DNA of 64,000 nucleotides from Typha latifolia (lineage: Eukaryota; Streptophyta; Magnoliopsida; Poales; Typhaceae). The notes under the pieces are model-generated. The model saw nothing but the letters and a program-made list of their open reading frames with translations. It was not told where the DNA came from and did not search any database. Where the stretch lies: assembly GCA_019914945.1 (NCBI GenBank), contig CM034099.1:3038001-3102000 (forward strand). Direction: 5' to 3'. This document shows positions 1 to 14,121 of this stretch, piece by piece. Position 1 is the stretch's first letter; every line of letters starts with the position of its first letter. Position numbers and translations under genes: made by a program.

Positions 1-524
1 TTGGAGAACAATCGACCCAAATAAGTAACTAAAGTAAAATATAGTAAAAAATAACTAATAAGAAGTTAATTGATTAAAATGATCACTACTAGATGGAAGG
101 AGATAAAACCACTCAGATAAGGCAGTAACTTCCTCAACTCTTAAATAGGTACGTTGATAGTAGAAAGACCTAAAATATGGTGTAAGGAAAGATTTTAGAG
201 TTTATGTTTACCAATAAATGAAATAGTAGTGCTTTTACTTTGAAACCAAGTCCTCATCTTCACGTCCGGGCACCCAAAAATCCTCTTTCACTACTGGAAT
301 TTTCTGGACAGCAGTAGTAACCAACGAAAAAATAGAGATTGAAGAAGAAGAGAGGTTTAGAGAGGAGGTAGAAAAGATTAGAGAAGAATCTTAAGATAGA
401 ATAGAAGAAAAGGGGAGAGAGAGAGAAGAAGACCACAGGAGAGAAAATGAGAGATTTTAAATAATTCTTATTCCAACTTATCCTTGCTTCTCATGCAATA
501 ACTCTTAAATAGGTTAACAATTTT

Positions 525-792
525 GATTCTAGCTGATTATAATAGAAACTTATTTCCTAATAGGACTTTAATTGATCATCTTATCTAAATTGACTGACCC
601 AATTTAGGTAATAAATCAATGTGGACATCCCCCATATATAACCTTATCATAACTATCAATTGAGATTCTAATAGAAATTCATTTCCTAATAGGATCCTAA
701 TTGATTAAACCTTACCTAAATTGACTAACCCAATTTAGGTAATAACTCAATACGGACATCCCCCACATATAGGCTACCATATCTATCAATTG
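525..792. repeat. Diverged direct tandem duplication, two copies of about 130-139 bp
   Basis: Copy one runs about 525-663 and copy two about 664-792. Both carry the same succession of blocks: a GATTCTA start, TTTCCTAATAGGA, TAAATTGACT, CCCAATTTAGGTAATAA, GGACATCCCCCA and CTATCAATTG. The copies differ by scattered substitutions and small indels, so the duplication is old. It lies upstream of the first visible LRR exon, in what is probably an intron of that gene. The block composition suggests part of a larger dispersed element, but no ends or target duplication can be seen. No coding exon was recognised in 1-1362. Confidence 0.7.
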
Positions 793-1362
793 ACTAATTT
801 AATTAATTATTTGAATTAAAATCAACAATTAAACTAAAATTGGACTCAAACAATTTTATTTTGGTCAAATTGAAGATGATGCCCACATCAAAGTGTTCTT
901 GTGTTGCCAGGATAAGTTTAAAGCAACATTAGATTTAGCAAGAATTCTTCCTCATGCTTCTGTCCTGTTAAAATGTCCATTTTTGGGTCTGGCCAAACAC
1001 AAGAAACTTTGTTTACTTAAGACTTGATCTGCGTTTCTGTTATTTCTAATTATGTCAATTATCAGGTTTAGAGTTAATATGAAATATTTCCAGAAGGACC
1101 AGAACATTCAGAATATTCTTCTCCAATCTTCAAAATATGTGATTAAAAGTTGTTAAGTGCCTTAAAAGAGTTCAAAGTTTCAAACACATTTTAAGTGTTA
1201 AATGTGGGACTCGGTAACATAATCTTGTTTCAACTACAGATGATAGATCCGATATCTAGTGTGCTGGCTGGTTGAAATTGCTAAATTTTCTTATGCAAAT
1301 GCTTTTTCTTGATTACTATCTTTCTTGATCAACCAAAATTAATTCAATGTCTCCCCCTGCAG

Positions 1363-3288
1363 CTGAAATACCACAGGAGATCGGCAGATTAATTAACATG
1401 CAGCGTCTAGTGAGAACTCTAAATTTCCAATTCTTATATATCTTATATATCTCATAAATGCAGTCCATATTAATAAAGTGACATTTCTTTTCTTCTTTAT
1501 TTTTGTTGAAATCGGTGCACTTTGTAGTTTGTACATGAGGTTAAAGTTGGCAGGAAAATACTTACAGTTGTAAGTGCTTTAATCTTGCAGATTTTGGTTG
1601 GTAATCTTATTGAGCGCCTTCCAACTAACCTTGGAAGCCTCCGGACCCTGAAGTTCCTCATCCTTGATGGAAATCAGATTACTGTCTTGCCTGATGAATG
1701 TAATTTTCTTCTGTCTATTGGCATTTTGTAGTATAAACTTCTGTTATTGCCATTCTGTATCCTCTTGTTCTTTTATTGCTGTTGTTGCATCCCTCTTGTT
1801 CTTTTTCTATATAGCTTTATTCAAGTATTGTAAATTACTTTTCCTTCTAATTATATATTTTTTCTCCTTTCCAGTGGGATCTCTTTCTAGGCTCGAGCAA
1901 CTTTCTATCTGTCGGAATTCCTTAGTTTGCCTTCCCAAGACTATAGGAGACCTGCACAATGTGAGTGCTTTTTTGAGATACTGAATAATGTGTGTTTGAT
2001 TAACTTGTAAACAATGTAAAGTATTAATAGTTCTATGGAGACAAGATATATGCACTCTAATCTCCATTACCAGAGATGTTGTTTCCATGTGTTGGAACCA
2101 TGAAGCTCAGCTTATTACCCTCTTGATATGTATGAGAAATGTCAGACACTTTAAGAAACATGATGAGATTCCACCCCTAGAGGGTAGTGAAACATATGTG
2201 AGAAACTACCACCATTCTAAAATGAAACTCTACCTAAACTCTGGTGTGATGAGCATTTCATCTTGATGACAATTTAGGTGCATCATACCCATACATTAAG
2301 AGTTCTGTTTCATGACAAAGACACATTTTATGGTATCTCTACATGGAAAGCTGTTCCTACCTTGTGAAGACTCCCTGAGTGAATCGGGCCATTTCTCTAA
2401 TTTGACTTTGAGTTTGTACCACCTACTAGATTGCATTAGCATTGAATTCTACACAAATCAAATGATGAAGCTGGTCAGCATTTCAATACACCATTGTATC
2501 TTAGTCCTGAATAGAGTATAATAATCCTGAGTTTGACAGATAAACTGCCATCATGCTATACTTGTATTATTCTCCTTTTCTGTTGATGGAAGTCAGGACT
2601 CTCCTCTTTTATATACGGCATCAATCAAATTCTATAGGTGGACTATATACTGAATTGCATAATTGCTTATATTTAAGCCTGCTTGGACAATCCAGTGCCC
2701 ACATGCTTTTTATGCTACCTTCCCAATCTAAAGAGATTTCCACACCTCCGTGGGCTTATAGATAGGTCCTGAACACATGTTGCATCATGGGTGAGTTACC
2801 TACAGGTTCACTTCTAGGTAATGTGATCTGACACAAGTACCTTTGCCAAAGCCTGAGAATAGTAGCTATTGGTTAGACTAGGCCTTCCAATTCTTTTTGG
2901 TTGCAAGAGGGCTTTTGGAAATTTGGTTACATTTTGGAAGATATGAGGTTTGATGCTCAGGCCATAAGTTACTGTGGCTTAAACTGTTTAATACTTTTAT
3001 CTTATTGGGTTTATTTACTGAACCAATTTTGCTTATAGTGCTCTTTATCTTCACTCAATTAATTCTGGGTATGAATCTTCCCAAATTTGGATGAATATGT
3101 GAACGAATGGCTGTTTTCAGTTTCGAACCTATACTTCTGTTTCTTCTTGTCAATTGGTATTCAAGGTTTCACGGTAGATCTTAATTGTTGCATTGACAAT
3201 GAATGCCACGGTTTGTTATGTTAGGTTGGCACTACTACTTGAGATATCATGACTATTGTTGAACCATGTCTTTGATCTAATAAGCTCG

Positions 3289-3323
<35 letters not shown>

Positions 3324-4555
3324 GCCTGCTGACAAAATATCTGTTGTGGCTTTAGCTTAAACATATATAGGTACTCTGTCATGCATGGGCTTAGTTATAT
3401 TGATGCTACGAAAACTGATGTATGGCCAATCTATTAAGTCGTATATTGTGTTAGTGATATGTGAATGAATGATTGATTGTGATCTTAATAATCTAGGATT
3501 GTTATTTAGCCTTTTCACCCATATGTAATGTATTATATCTGATTGCAGTTGTTGCTATTGAATGTGTCCGACAACAAATTGAAATCTCTTCCAGAATCAA
3601 TTGGGGGTTGTATTTCGTTGGAAGAATTGCAAGCAAATGGTACAGACTTCAGATTTAGCATCACCTATTCATATCATCATTATTTGTGATTTTATTTAAA
3701 TAGAAGGTTCCGTAATAAGGAGAAGATCAAAACTATGTGAGAGGAATTAAGCTAGAATATTGTCCCCATAGAAGGAAATATAATGAGATGCAAAATATAT
3801 AAAGTCCAATTCCTCATACAAGATTGTCATCTTGCAAAATATTTCTCTTTATATATGTGCTACTTTTCTTTTTGTTCCTTAAATCATGCCATCTGACATT
3901 AAATTTCTTCCTGAACTCATGATAATTTGCTGTAATGCAGGAAATTCAATCAAAGCATTGCCTAAATCGATTTGTAATCTTGTTCGCTTGAAGTCCCTCT
4001 TATTGAACAATAATAACATTCATCAGGTATACAGTTCATTGCTTACTGAACCTACTGACATACTATTTCTCTGATGCTCAGTAAAAAATGTTTGTGGGCT
4101 TTGTATCTTGTGACTGGAAGATGATATCTTTTCCAGCAAATAACATTTTTTTCTCATGTTATTACATATTGTAGTTAATATCTTGTTTAGCGTTACAATA
4201 CTGATTCAACTTTTTTATTTAGCAGCTTCCGGAGAATTTGTTGAAGGATTGCAAAGCTCTGCAGAATATTTCTCTTCACGATAATCCTATTTCGATGGAC
4301 CAGTTCCAGCAAGTAAGTCTTGCATCTTTTATTATTGCCTGAAGATTCTATACCATTGATTGATTGCATGCTTGATTTTTTGGTATATGATAAATGAGAA
4401 TCTAAGTACGTACTCTTGCCTTATTTTTCATCTTCTTGTAGATGGAAGAATTTCCAGAGTTTGAAGCACGAAGAAAGAAGAAATTTGACAAGCAAATTGA
4501 TTCCAATGTCATGATGAGCTCCACTGCGCTAGACGAGGGTGTTGATTTACAATAG
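1363..4555 (+). CDS. Short intracellular leucine-rich-repeat protein (LRRC57-like, At5g07910 type), 5' end missing
   Basis: Seven exons can be joined in one frame: 1363-1409, 1591-1699, 1875-1960, 3549-3639, 3941-4026, 4226-4312 and 4442-4555 (TAG at 4553). They encode about 205 C-terminal residues. The product is a run of 23-residue cytoplasmic-type LRRs, each shaped LxxLxLxxNxLxxLPxxI, for example NLIERLPTNLGSL, SDNKLKSLPESIGG and NSIKALPKSICNL. A charged tail follows, FEARRKKKFDKQIDSN, ending in DEGVDLQ. This tail closely matches my memory of the plant LRR protein At5g07910; no kinase, membrane segment or NB-ARC is present. The N-terminal exon, expected to hold a MGCSNSK-like start, is not in the first 1.36 kb and should lie left of the window. 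Intron 3 is 1.6 kb. Function is unknown; LRRs of this kind usually mediate protein contacts. Confidence 0.9.
3292..3321. repeat. (TA)n microsatellite
   Basis: About 15 uninterrupted TA units in intron 3 of the LRR gene. It is a simple repeat with no sign of function. Confidence 0.9.
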
Positions 4556-5999
4556 ATTCTCATATTTTCTGCTAGTATTTCTCATGGTATGTTGGCCTTC
4601 TCTCTCATTGTCCTCTCTAATATCATTGATAAATTGCGCTCTATATGCTTGATTAGATCCACTTGTCGAAGTCAAAGATCATGTGAGAGGCAAAGCTAGT
4701 GTTCCTTGACATTATTTGGTTAACCTATAAGCTCTCCTATTGGCTACTCTTTCTCTTGATCTTGGATCCTAATCTCTCAACCTAAAAGTAGGCTTCAAAG
4801 ATGTATTTAGAATAGAATTTCTTTGCGGAAGGCTGTAACATGGAGTTGGTACTATGACCAGATGGTCTTTTCCTTTACTGTCTATCATAATCATGTGTCT
4901 TTCAATAATTGAGGACGTTATTGTGATTATCATCTTCACTTTTTCAGCAGGGAAATTCCTGATGCCAGTTTGAAGTAATTTGATCAGATATTTTCTGAAT
5001 TCAAGAGAAGGTGGTCAATCTTGCCCAGGCAGTACAGCTTACATAGTATTCCATGTGAACATTGTCTGTGCTCTCTGGGACATCTACTTTCAGAGTTCTT
5101 TTGTAGTATCATGTACAGGTTTACAGCATCCTAAATTTACTCAAATTCTAGCCCGCAGACTGTTTATTGTGAATAAAAAGGATCACAGAAAGAAGAGCTG
5201 AGAGCATATTTGTTTATGGAACCTATGCTTGCTTGCTTGCTTTCTTTCCTGGAGTAACATTATTTTTAATTTTAAAATACCAGAATTTTATTTATTTTTC
5301 CTCATTAAATCTACTTCAGGTAACATTAAAGTATTCAACTAGGAATTATTGCCAATAGAAAAGTTTGCTTCTGGTAACATCTCTGCTTCATTATTAATTT
5401 TGGTCAATATTGTATATTCTATATTTCTTCAATTGCAACTTGATATATATTTTCTTAATAATGTCTCATTAAGGATATTAAATTTGCTATTAAATTTTTG
5501 CCTAGCTCAATGATATCAATACAAAATTGGTTAAAAAGTAAAAAAGAAAAAAAGAAAATCTTGGTGCTTCAAGCTCAGAAAGACAAACCACTGCAAGTAG
5601 TCCAACTCCATGGGCTTATTATCTAAATTAAATTATTCTAATACAAGTCTAATCTATTCGAATAGAATAAATATTAAAAAAAGGGCACATCCTACGATGG
5701 ATCGATGTCCACATGTCTCTCATCTATATCAACCAATCATGACCGTATATTTCGGACATTGAGTCGCCGCATCACCACCGTTGATGCTCGACCAAACGGC
5801 TGTATATTCTACTAGAATACATTAACTTTATCCCCTTATAGCCCATTAGAATTACGATAATACCAACCAAATTCTTGAGAACCTCTACCCGTGCTTTATT
5901 AGCTTGGATGGCTTTTTGTGTAATTTAGTTCTGTGTAATAGTATCTTCCGACCACATATTATAAAGTAATAACAATTTAAAATAATAAAAAGGAGGCCG
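4556..5999. other. LRR gene 3'UTR and spacer to the next gene
   Basis: The LRR stop is followed by AT-rich sequence that should hold the 3'UTR, perhaps with a UTR intron whose acceptor could be near 4950. A 73-codon open frame at 4980-5201 resembles nothing I know. From about 5550 the sequence looks like promoter or spacer for the next gene. No further gene, RNA or element was recognised. Confidence 0.5.
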
Positions 6000-8119
6000 T
6001 CGTCAAGCTTTATTTTCCCCATTTTTGGTCCTTTTCTGGTCAAATCGTTCGATTCCCATCGGGATTTCTCTTCGATCTCTTCTTTTTATCTCCTAATTGA
6101 CGTCGTATTCGATCCGGACTCCTCGTTCTCTCTCGATTGATACCGATTTTGGCCTCTCTTGTCGCCCCGTACAGATTATAGGGTTAGGGTTTCGAGAGTT
6201 ATCGTTGGCCTTGATATACGGTCTTAATCGATGGATCTGTCCTTGATATAGATATTTTGATCCATATTTATTATTTTCCCTCTGTTAATTGCATCAGATC
6301 GTCGAGATTGAGATCTAGGGTTAGCTTTTCGTTGGATCCCTAAATTTTTTTATCGTTATTCATAGATCTGACCTGGAGTTTTGCTTTGGTCTATATTTTC
6401 TTCGTCAATTCGGTGCTTGTATCTTGTAGTTATAAGGGGGCGCGATCGGGAGTCGAGTTTCTAAGATCGGGCTCTTGATTAATCCGCAAAATTTGGGGAA
6501 ATTGATTCTTTTGCAGGATACTTTGTTTCTTGTTTGAAATCTTTCGATATTTAATGAGATTTGAGCATCCTATGTTCGGTCTCAATAGGAATTGTATTCT
6601 ATCAATCGTTCATCAAAGTGTGTCTCTTAACATTTAATTGTTGATATTCCTTAAAACTTTTCTGGTTCAGTATCAGGGTCCTGGGCCCACTCAATCTATT
6701 TGCTGGACTTCTCTTTACTAGGTAAGCAGCAGATCTCTCGATTTCATGTTTTGTCTTTTTGTTAATTCTGCTCGTTGACTTGGTTATAATTTCTCTGAGT
6801 AGCTTTTCCTTTATTACTTCCTTGATTATTTACAGTTTTATCCTTCATATCTCAATGCATACGGGAGGATGAAGTTGGGTCGTTTGTGTTGAATATTTCC
6901 TCACTTGTTCTTTCGTGTTTATACATTAATGATCTTTTTTTTTTACGTTACTAGATAGTGAAGGGGTTCTCTTAACGGTATAAATCTATCTTTAACAACT
7001 TTTGTTATCTTTAAGATGGTCTGTGGTTTCTACTGGTATCTCTGTGAGTATATGGAAAATTTGGAAAATTAATTTTAGAGAAGATTGAGCTCAACTCCTT
7101 TAATTAGGATAGTGTTTATAGTTGAAGTAATATGTGATTGTAAATTATTTAATAAGAAGTTAATTATTGATGGACATCCCAGGACCTGCTGCCAGTTTGT
7201 GCGGCTGGATTGACAATGTTGTCCTCTAAGGGGACATGTGGTTTGAAAGGTTGGACTTTGAATACTAGTAGAACTATTTGTTGGGAGAGCAAATATGGAA
7301 TTTTAGGTTAATCCACTTTTTGAACATCTTCACTTTCTTAAATCCATCCTTCTTTGCAACAAAATTATTTATAAGCTACAATAGATACTAGATAGTACTC
7401 GGGTCCATTAATGTGAAGGGGTTGTGTATCTACGGCATGTGCCTAAACAAATACACATATATTCTAGCAATCACAATGTTCTAAACAGAACTAGCCAGGT
7501 AAGGAAGGTATATGCTGATTAAGTGGGTCTATCATGAGTAGTGAGCAGATGCTTTTTTACCATCTTAATATATTGTAAAGTTGAAACCTGTTTCCTTTAG
7601 TTACTAGTTGATGTAAGCTGGATTATTGGTTATATCTACAAAACTACAGGTCCTATTGTGTGTCTAAATTAGTTATTGGACAATTCATGTTATGCACTGT
7701 TTTAATGTAGTCATTTAGCCATTTGACCTTAGTTCTTTCCAAAGCAAATATTAAACTTAATTTTATTTTTTTACTTAGTGTGGACATCCCTCACTCTCCG
7801 CTGTAATGTGTTATTCCAATAGCCATGGACAATTTATTGTCTCTACATTGAGTCTGCGACTGCCAGTTCATTCGATTGAGTCTTTTTAGCAAATTTGGGG
7901 TCAATTAGGCCTGGTGCCCACTTCAGTGGGCAAGGTTTTAGGGCCTCAATTGATATGTTCTCTAATGTTCTGATTTACTTTTTGAAATTTGATTGTCCCT
8001 TAGGAGAGTAGTTTTACCTTTGACAGTTCACTTTCTTTTCAATTTGCTGGTCAACTTCTTTAGTATGTTACTTTCTTATTTTGCTTGTATCTCCTCAATT
8101 GGTGTTCTGTAGGTCAAAT
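6000..8119 (+). other. Probable 5'UTR and 5'UTR intron of the ELM2/SANT gene
   Basis: The strand turns pyrimidine-rich and less AT-rich from about 6000, as 5' leaders often do. A good donor (GGTAAGC, GT at 6722) and a good acceptor (TTCTGTAG, AG at 8111-8112) would remove about 1.39 kb and place the ATG at 8120 seven bases into the next exon. This fits a leader intron. The transcription start is not determined, and no convincing TATA box was picked out. Confidence 0.5.
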
Positions 8120-10156
8120 ATGGTGTTTCAACGTAGCGAACAACCTTTCACAGATGATCAGGCTGATCAGATTCCCTTCGGAACCCTTAGAGGATTGGAG
8201 GATAATGGCCAACTTGCATCGATAGTTGAAATTTCTTTATCAAGAAAATTTCCTGAGAAATCACAAACTACAGGTAAATAAGATTTTTCGCTCACAGAAA
8301 CAGAGAAATTACTGAGCATTTTATTGACCTTGTTCAATCAAAAAGATTGTGAAAGGGATGACATCTATAGCAAATCTCTGGGGGAGTTGGGACCTGCAAT
8401 TGATCCTCCCACTGATAACTCTGCAAGTTCTCATGGTGATGCCTCCATCTTACATTGTGTGAGCAGCAGCGCAGGTGCATATGTATGGTCTGAGCATGGC
8501 AAGCGGCCCCTTTATGATGACAAGCCAAACCAAGTTACATGCAAGCGTCCAAAGCAGGTGGACCAAAATAGAAATTTGGATTCATGTAATGAAATCCCTT
8601 CCTCCATCAGTACCTTTGAGAGGCCATCTGCTTCAGGTTTTTTTAGCTAATTTTCTGCATTTAAATATAATGCTTGCTCTAAGGTACACTGAAGATGGTG
8701 AACATAAAAAAGGCTAATGACTCACTGTTTTGTGCTTGCAATTGCTGCAGCTGATGAAGATTCCGTTACTAGAGATACAGATGATGTTCTTGAGTATCCT
8801 TCTTATAGGACATATGGCAAGGAGTTGAACTCGCCATGGTTCACATGCAATAGAAGTAGCGAAAATATGAGCTCAGGTTCACCTTTTTGGGTACCTACAT
8901 CTCCTAGTTGTTTTGAAGATCACCAAAGAGAAGCTAAATTTCATCCAGTAGAAGAGATCTTTTCAAGCATTTTTGGGCATCTTCCTCGCAAACCTGTTGC
9001 TATTGGACGGAATCACCAAGCTGATATTCCTGAGTGGAAGCCACAAGGTTCCAAAGCTACCGTTTTTGAAAGAGATTGTTCCCTCCCTTCATCATTTGTC
9101 TCACATCATATAAATGATGATGAGTGTGACAAGTGGATTACAAAGCCTGTCATGCCAATGCCTGATTCTGGTTCATTATTCACAGAGGTTGGAGCAGTAT
9201 ACCGTCAGGTTGATTGTGATTGCCTGGATGAGGGTTCCATCAGATGTGTAAGACAACATGTGATGGAAGCAAGAGAAAATCTTAAGAAAGCATTGGGGAT
9301 AGACAGATTCCTTGAGTTGGGTCTCTCTGGTATGGGGGAAGATGTGGCCTCGAAATGGACAGAAGAGGAGGAACAGATGTTCCAGGAGGTTGTATTATCT
9401 AACCCTTTCTCGCTGGGCAAGAATTTCTGGGACAAGCTCAAGCATGTCTTTCCAGGTAGAAGCAGCAAGGAGCTAGTTAGTTACTACTTCAATGTCTTCA
9501 TGTTACGGAAGAGGGCTGAGCAGAATAGATCAGACCCAATGAATGTGGACAGTGACAATGACGAATGGCAAGAAAGTGATGATGGCGAGTTTGCGATGGC
9601 AGAGGAAGAAGATTCTGTGGTGGAGTCCCTCACTGATCGAGATGATGATATTTACAATAAAGATGGACTAGAGGTGGATACTCTTGAAGAGTCTGAGTAT
9701 GAAGATGACTGTGATGAATATGAAACTGCTGGTGAGGGCAAAGAAGAGGAATCCTGTGGTGCTTTTGAAGGCTGCATCAGTGACTCAAAATGTATTCATG
9801 CAATGCAGTTTATGGACAAGAATTTGCACCATGGTGGAATGGATGCAGATGTTCAGGATGATTCATGCACATCATTTGAGGGCCAGCATACTGCATCTGA
9901 TCCCTCTGCTGATCAGGCAGATGAGATGCAACATGCTATCACTGAAGACTATGAAAAGTTGCATATGGAATTCAGAAATGATGGCTTAAGTGGTATTACA
10001 GATTTTGGTTTCTTTGATGGCCATTCTGACACAAAATCATGGGACATCAATTTAATTAGAAGAATTGAGAGAGATGATTTTTTATCAACATGTAATGTTA
10101 TTCAAGAAGTGTTTGGAGAGGAGAACGATGCTATGGATGGTCATGACATTTGTTAG
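8120..10156 (+). CDS. ELM2 and SANT/Myb-like domain nuclear protein (At1g26580 type)
   Basis: Three coding exons, 8120-8273, 8346-8636 and 8751-10156, join in frame to give 616 residues; the second acceptor is weak (TCAAAAAG). Around residues 225-340 lies an ELM2-like segment with AIGRNHQADIPEW and the downstream RQHVMEARENLKKALGI. A SANT domain follows at about 348-395, KWTEEEEQMF through FPGRSSKELVSYYFNVF. A strongly acidic stretch (about 405-480) of Asp/Glu runs such as SDNDEWQESDDGE comes next. ELM2-SANT proteins usually act in histone deacetylase co-repressor complexes; in plants this small family is poorly studied, so a role in chromatin repression is inferred from domains only. The start is the first ATG after the 5'UTR acceptor. 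Open antisense frames opposite exon 3 are shadows. Confidence 0.88.
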
Positions 10157-13100
10157 TTTTTGTACGCTGGACGATGGATAGTATTCTCACATACCTGCCT
10201 CACCTAGTATTTATTCTTCCTGTTCAAGGCAATGAAGCTACTGCTCTAGTTGCTCTTGTGGGATCATCTTACATTTTATACATTCTAGGGAAAGATCAGC
10301 AGTTCTGCTTACTTGTAAAGTTGTTTTGAGATAAATGGGTCATGCTTTCATAAGGTCATCATAATTGCCTGATGAGATAAATATCATAAGCTGTACAATT
10401 CCTTTACTTATTTGTAGGAAAAAAAGTCCTCTTTTTCACGTCGAGAAAATTTTCCAGGGGTATATGTTTATGTAGAACCTTACAAGTGGTTGATTTTTAA
10501 TATATCTATTGTTCGTTACTGTTTTCAGATATGTTTTTTTATGCTATCAAGTTCAATGTTTGCTTTTCATTTCCGTACTGGTGCTCAGAACTTTGGTTAA
10601 TGATGTACTACTAAGGATTGTATTTGCTTAAGGTAGTACTCCTGTTTGGCTCAATGCTTTCATGATTGTACTTACTGTACACCTGCCTCAGTTTTATCCA
10701 TAGATTATGGTTTTGGAATTTCTTCCGTTTTTTTGGTGTGAAATGATCAATGGCTCTGTTCTCCATTTTTTCCGGACTGATGATTCCGGTCTTTCTTGTG
10801 TTATTTAAATTGTATCCTGTCAAGAAATTATTTATTTGTATGTTGAGCAGTCCCTTTGGGCTCCAAAAAAATGTTGGACTATTACTTGGATGTTTTCAAT
10901 CAGTACCTCAGTGGTAACTACATTGCGCCAAACTTGTTAACTTTGCTTATGCTTAGCTAACTATTTTTTGCCCCTTACATATAGATATATAGTTTGGTGC
11001 AACGTTTTACCGTTTATCTAGCAAATAATTTGTATGTGAAATTGTTCAGTTTACTGCTCTACTGTAGATATCGATAGTGACACAGTTTGGTCATGAGAGC
11101 TCTTCAAGAGGTGAAAGGAAGGGTTAAATGTTATGGGACATAAGAGAGGGGCTAGAGTAGTATTATCTATGACCTGGAGTCTGGAGAGCTTATGTTCATT
11201 TTTTTTTCCAGCTGGTTATGCACTCTGCTATACCTTCGGGATAAGCAATGGCCCCTCTGCTTTGTCCTTTATAGTCTACACCCTTTTTTTAGGTAACTTG
11301 GCAAGTTGGCATGTGCTTTGCAACTTGCAAAGAATGACATTATTGTGAACATCATATTGATCAACAAATGTGTTGAACTCCATTTTAATCCCCCCCCCCC
11401 AAAAAAAAAAAAAACTAATTTTCTTTCTTTCTTCTGAACTTGCAACTTTGAGCAAAGTAGTAAGTTCTATTTTCTATACTGTTAATCTTCCATTAAATAA
11501 GCAAAATTATTTTGACCGAAGAGTGATTTTGATCCATTGCTGCACCACATTGATGTTAGATTATGCAAAACCAGAGTCTATGTTATGAATAGGTACTATG
11601 ATTGTAAGTTGATGTTAATTTATGCAAAACCAGAGTATTGCATTTATCCTGCAAGAATGATAAAAGTGGAAGCAACTTTCTATGTGACGAGAGGGCTGAT
11701 CATAGTCTCTTGGTAATATTAGAGATTAATTAGACTTCAGTAGGCTTGCTATAGTGAAAAAGAGAGAGTGTTTTGAGGAATTGATCCCATATAGCGTAAG
11801 TGATCCAAGTTGCATTTATCCTAGAGTACTCTCCAAGCATAGCTGGTGAGGTCTTGCTCCCCATTCAATCCTCTATCATTACCAGTGCAAAAAAGAAAAC
11901 ACTACCTTTTCTTCTTTTCTTTTTTTGGTTTCATCCTCAAATTACAGAGGTTGGTGGTTTGTTACTGTTGTACCAAACCAAACCACTGGAACCAAGTGAA
12001 ACTGTGTGAAGAGCATCACTTGCCTCTTTTCTTGAAATGATTAACCATGTTAGGCAGTAGGAGAATGCTGCAGTTGAGTTGAGCTTGGCCTGCATGAGGA
12101 TTAGAGCTTATTTAGGGATCAATATGGGATCCACATACACTATTTGTCTGCATTAGCTCATTCTGCACTCATCAAACTTCTATTTTGTTTTAGTTCTGGC
12201 ATGCTGGAGTGTCACTTAAGCTCAGTTCGACATTATTTCTTTAGTACTGAGCCAGGTCATTACTCAATAATATCTGTTCTTTTAAAGTTTCGAATCTGAA
12301 CTTCTATATTTCAATATTTTTGGCTGCTCAATCGGGGACATATGCTTCCAGACAATAATTAGCCTTATTTTTATTTTCTGGCATATGTATTTTCTGATTT
12401 TCTCAGACCTTAAAGAAGTGGACTTAACATTGTGATAAGAATGACACGAAAAGATAGAAGAGAAAAGTATTACTGAATACTGATAACTAGCGACTCGCGA
12501 TTCACTACTTGGTGGTTGTGAAATAGAAGAAATTTCATGGAGAATTTATGGCTTTCTTGCAGCCAATCATGAGAGCTTAATTGAACTGGAATCAAAATGT
12601 ACTGGAAGTTCATAATCTACCCATAATAAACTTATAAAGTAGACACTTCTTCCTTAGAAGTTGGAAAAAGTGCTGGCAAGGCTTAGTTTTACATGGAAGC
12701 AAAAGGAAAATATTACAAACATTAAGATCGAAAGCATGATATTGGTACTCTGGTTCTTACTGTAATCTGATTTTGAAATCTGTTCATTTATTTTCTCTCT
12801 ATAGGTTGTCTTGGGTGACTTCGGATTTAGGCTACAAGGGAATATACAGAGTTGCAGACAGTAACAAATTGATCAGTGGGCAGCTTTCACAACTTCCAGA
12901 GGCCTGGACAAAGACAAGGAGAGGTCAACTTTTTTTGGTTAGGCAACAAGCTGTCTCTTGAGGTATCTTGTTTGTGGGGACTTGATTCTTAAGTAATCCT
13001 CTTAAAAAGTTATTTGCAAGAGTCATAGTTTCTTAATGCTTTACATCCACATCTTTGCTGCAATCTACAATGATTGGCACTACCTTGCTCTGATTTAGGG

Positions 13101-13900
13101 ACAATATCAAGAAGCCTTGGCTGTACAAAGCACAAAATCCATACTTGATTTTACTATCACGATGAACTGGTAAGATTGACAGGAACCTAAATAGAGGTTG
13201 CAGGCATGCATGCTGTTGATTAATTAGTGTGCATAAACTCATCTCATTTGTTTATCGACAAGCAATTTGTACTAGATTGTTCGTAACGAATATTTGACAG
13301 TTTTAGTTGATAGAATGATGGCCGGCTTGTTGCGGAGTATTGCATTGTTCTCAAGATGTTGGCTACCTACCAGACATGAAGTAGCATCCAATTTACATAG
13401 TGCTGTAGATTAAGGAGAGGTAACTGATCTGAAATGTGCTGCATTTACCTTTCGGACCTTGATATTTACGGTCTTAATTTTTTTTCTTCTGAAGTTACAT
13501 GAGAATCCTAATAAATTTCTCTATTCTGCTGTGGTTTTCCTTTCTATTTTCCCCCCCTCAGTGCAAGGAATGTAAAAATTTTCAAGTCTTTTGTTTGAGA
13601 AACAGAGAATGATACAGTGTACAGTGTCAGTATTTATGTTACTGTTACTATCACTACCTCCATTGTTTGTAATGTAGCAATGAGTAAAACTGTTGGTATC
13701 ATATTCATGGTAATTATGACTTGATGTTTAGATGAAAAAAGTGATTAGAATTATCTTTCTTCTTAACTAGTGGGGATTAATTATGCTAATTTCAAAGTTA
13801 GGACGGTGAGAAATGAGAATAGTTTTAGTCTCCTATATTGCTTTATTCATGCAACCACGTTATCTTATTCTCCATATATATATCTATAAAGTACCAGAAC
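10157..13900. other. Intergenic region downstream of the ELM2/SANT gene
   Basis: This 3.7 kb region is AT-rich. The first few hundred bases should hold the 3'UTR. A run of 11 C followed by 14 A sits at 11390-11414. A 62-codon open frame at 12773-12961 begins just before a plausible acceptor (TCTCTCTATAG) but encodes no domain I know; it could be an alternative 3' exon. Otherwise I see no gene, RNA or element. Confidence 0.5.
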
Positions 13901-14121
13901 GGGAGAAGTGAGACGCACCCACCCCCAATCCAAATACCCCTCGGCCCTCCGATCGGTGGGCCCGCTCCCCATCCGACGGTCCGAAACTATCCTCCATCTG
14001 GGTCCCACTGGTCCGAGATCACCGGGCCTGGCAGCCATTAGCCAATGGCCACTCGCCGCGTGGTGCGGTTGCATTTGCTCTGTGTCGTCCCCCACTAGCA
14101 GGAGATTGCCTCGATGCGTCC

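Noticed and set aside
1664..1984. 106-codon frame over the LRR gene
   Set aside because: Reads through LRR exons and introns, mostly in a wrong frame; the spliced LRR model explains the sequence.
12773..12961. 62-codon frame after an acceptor-like site
   Set aside because: No domain or family resemblance; kept only as a remark under the intergenic entry.
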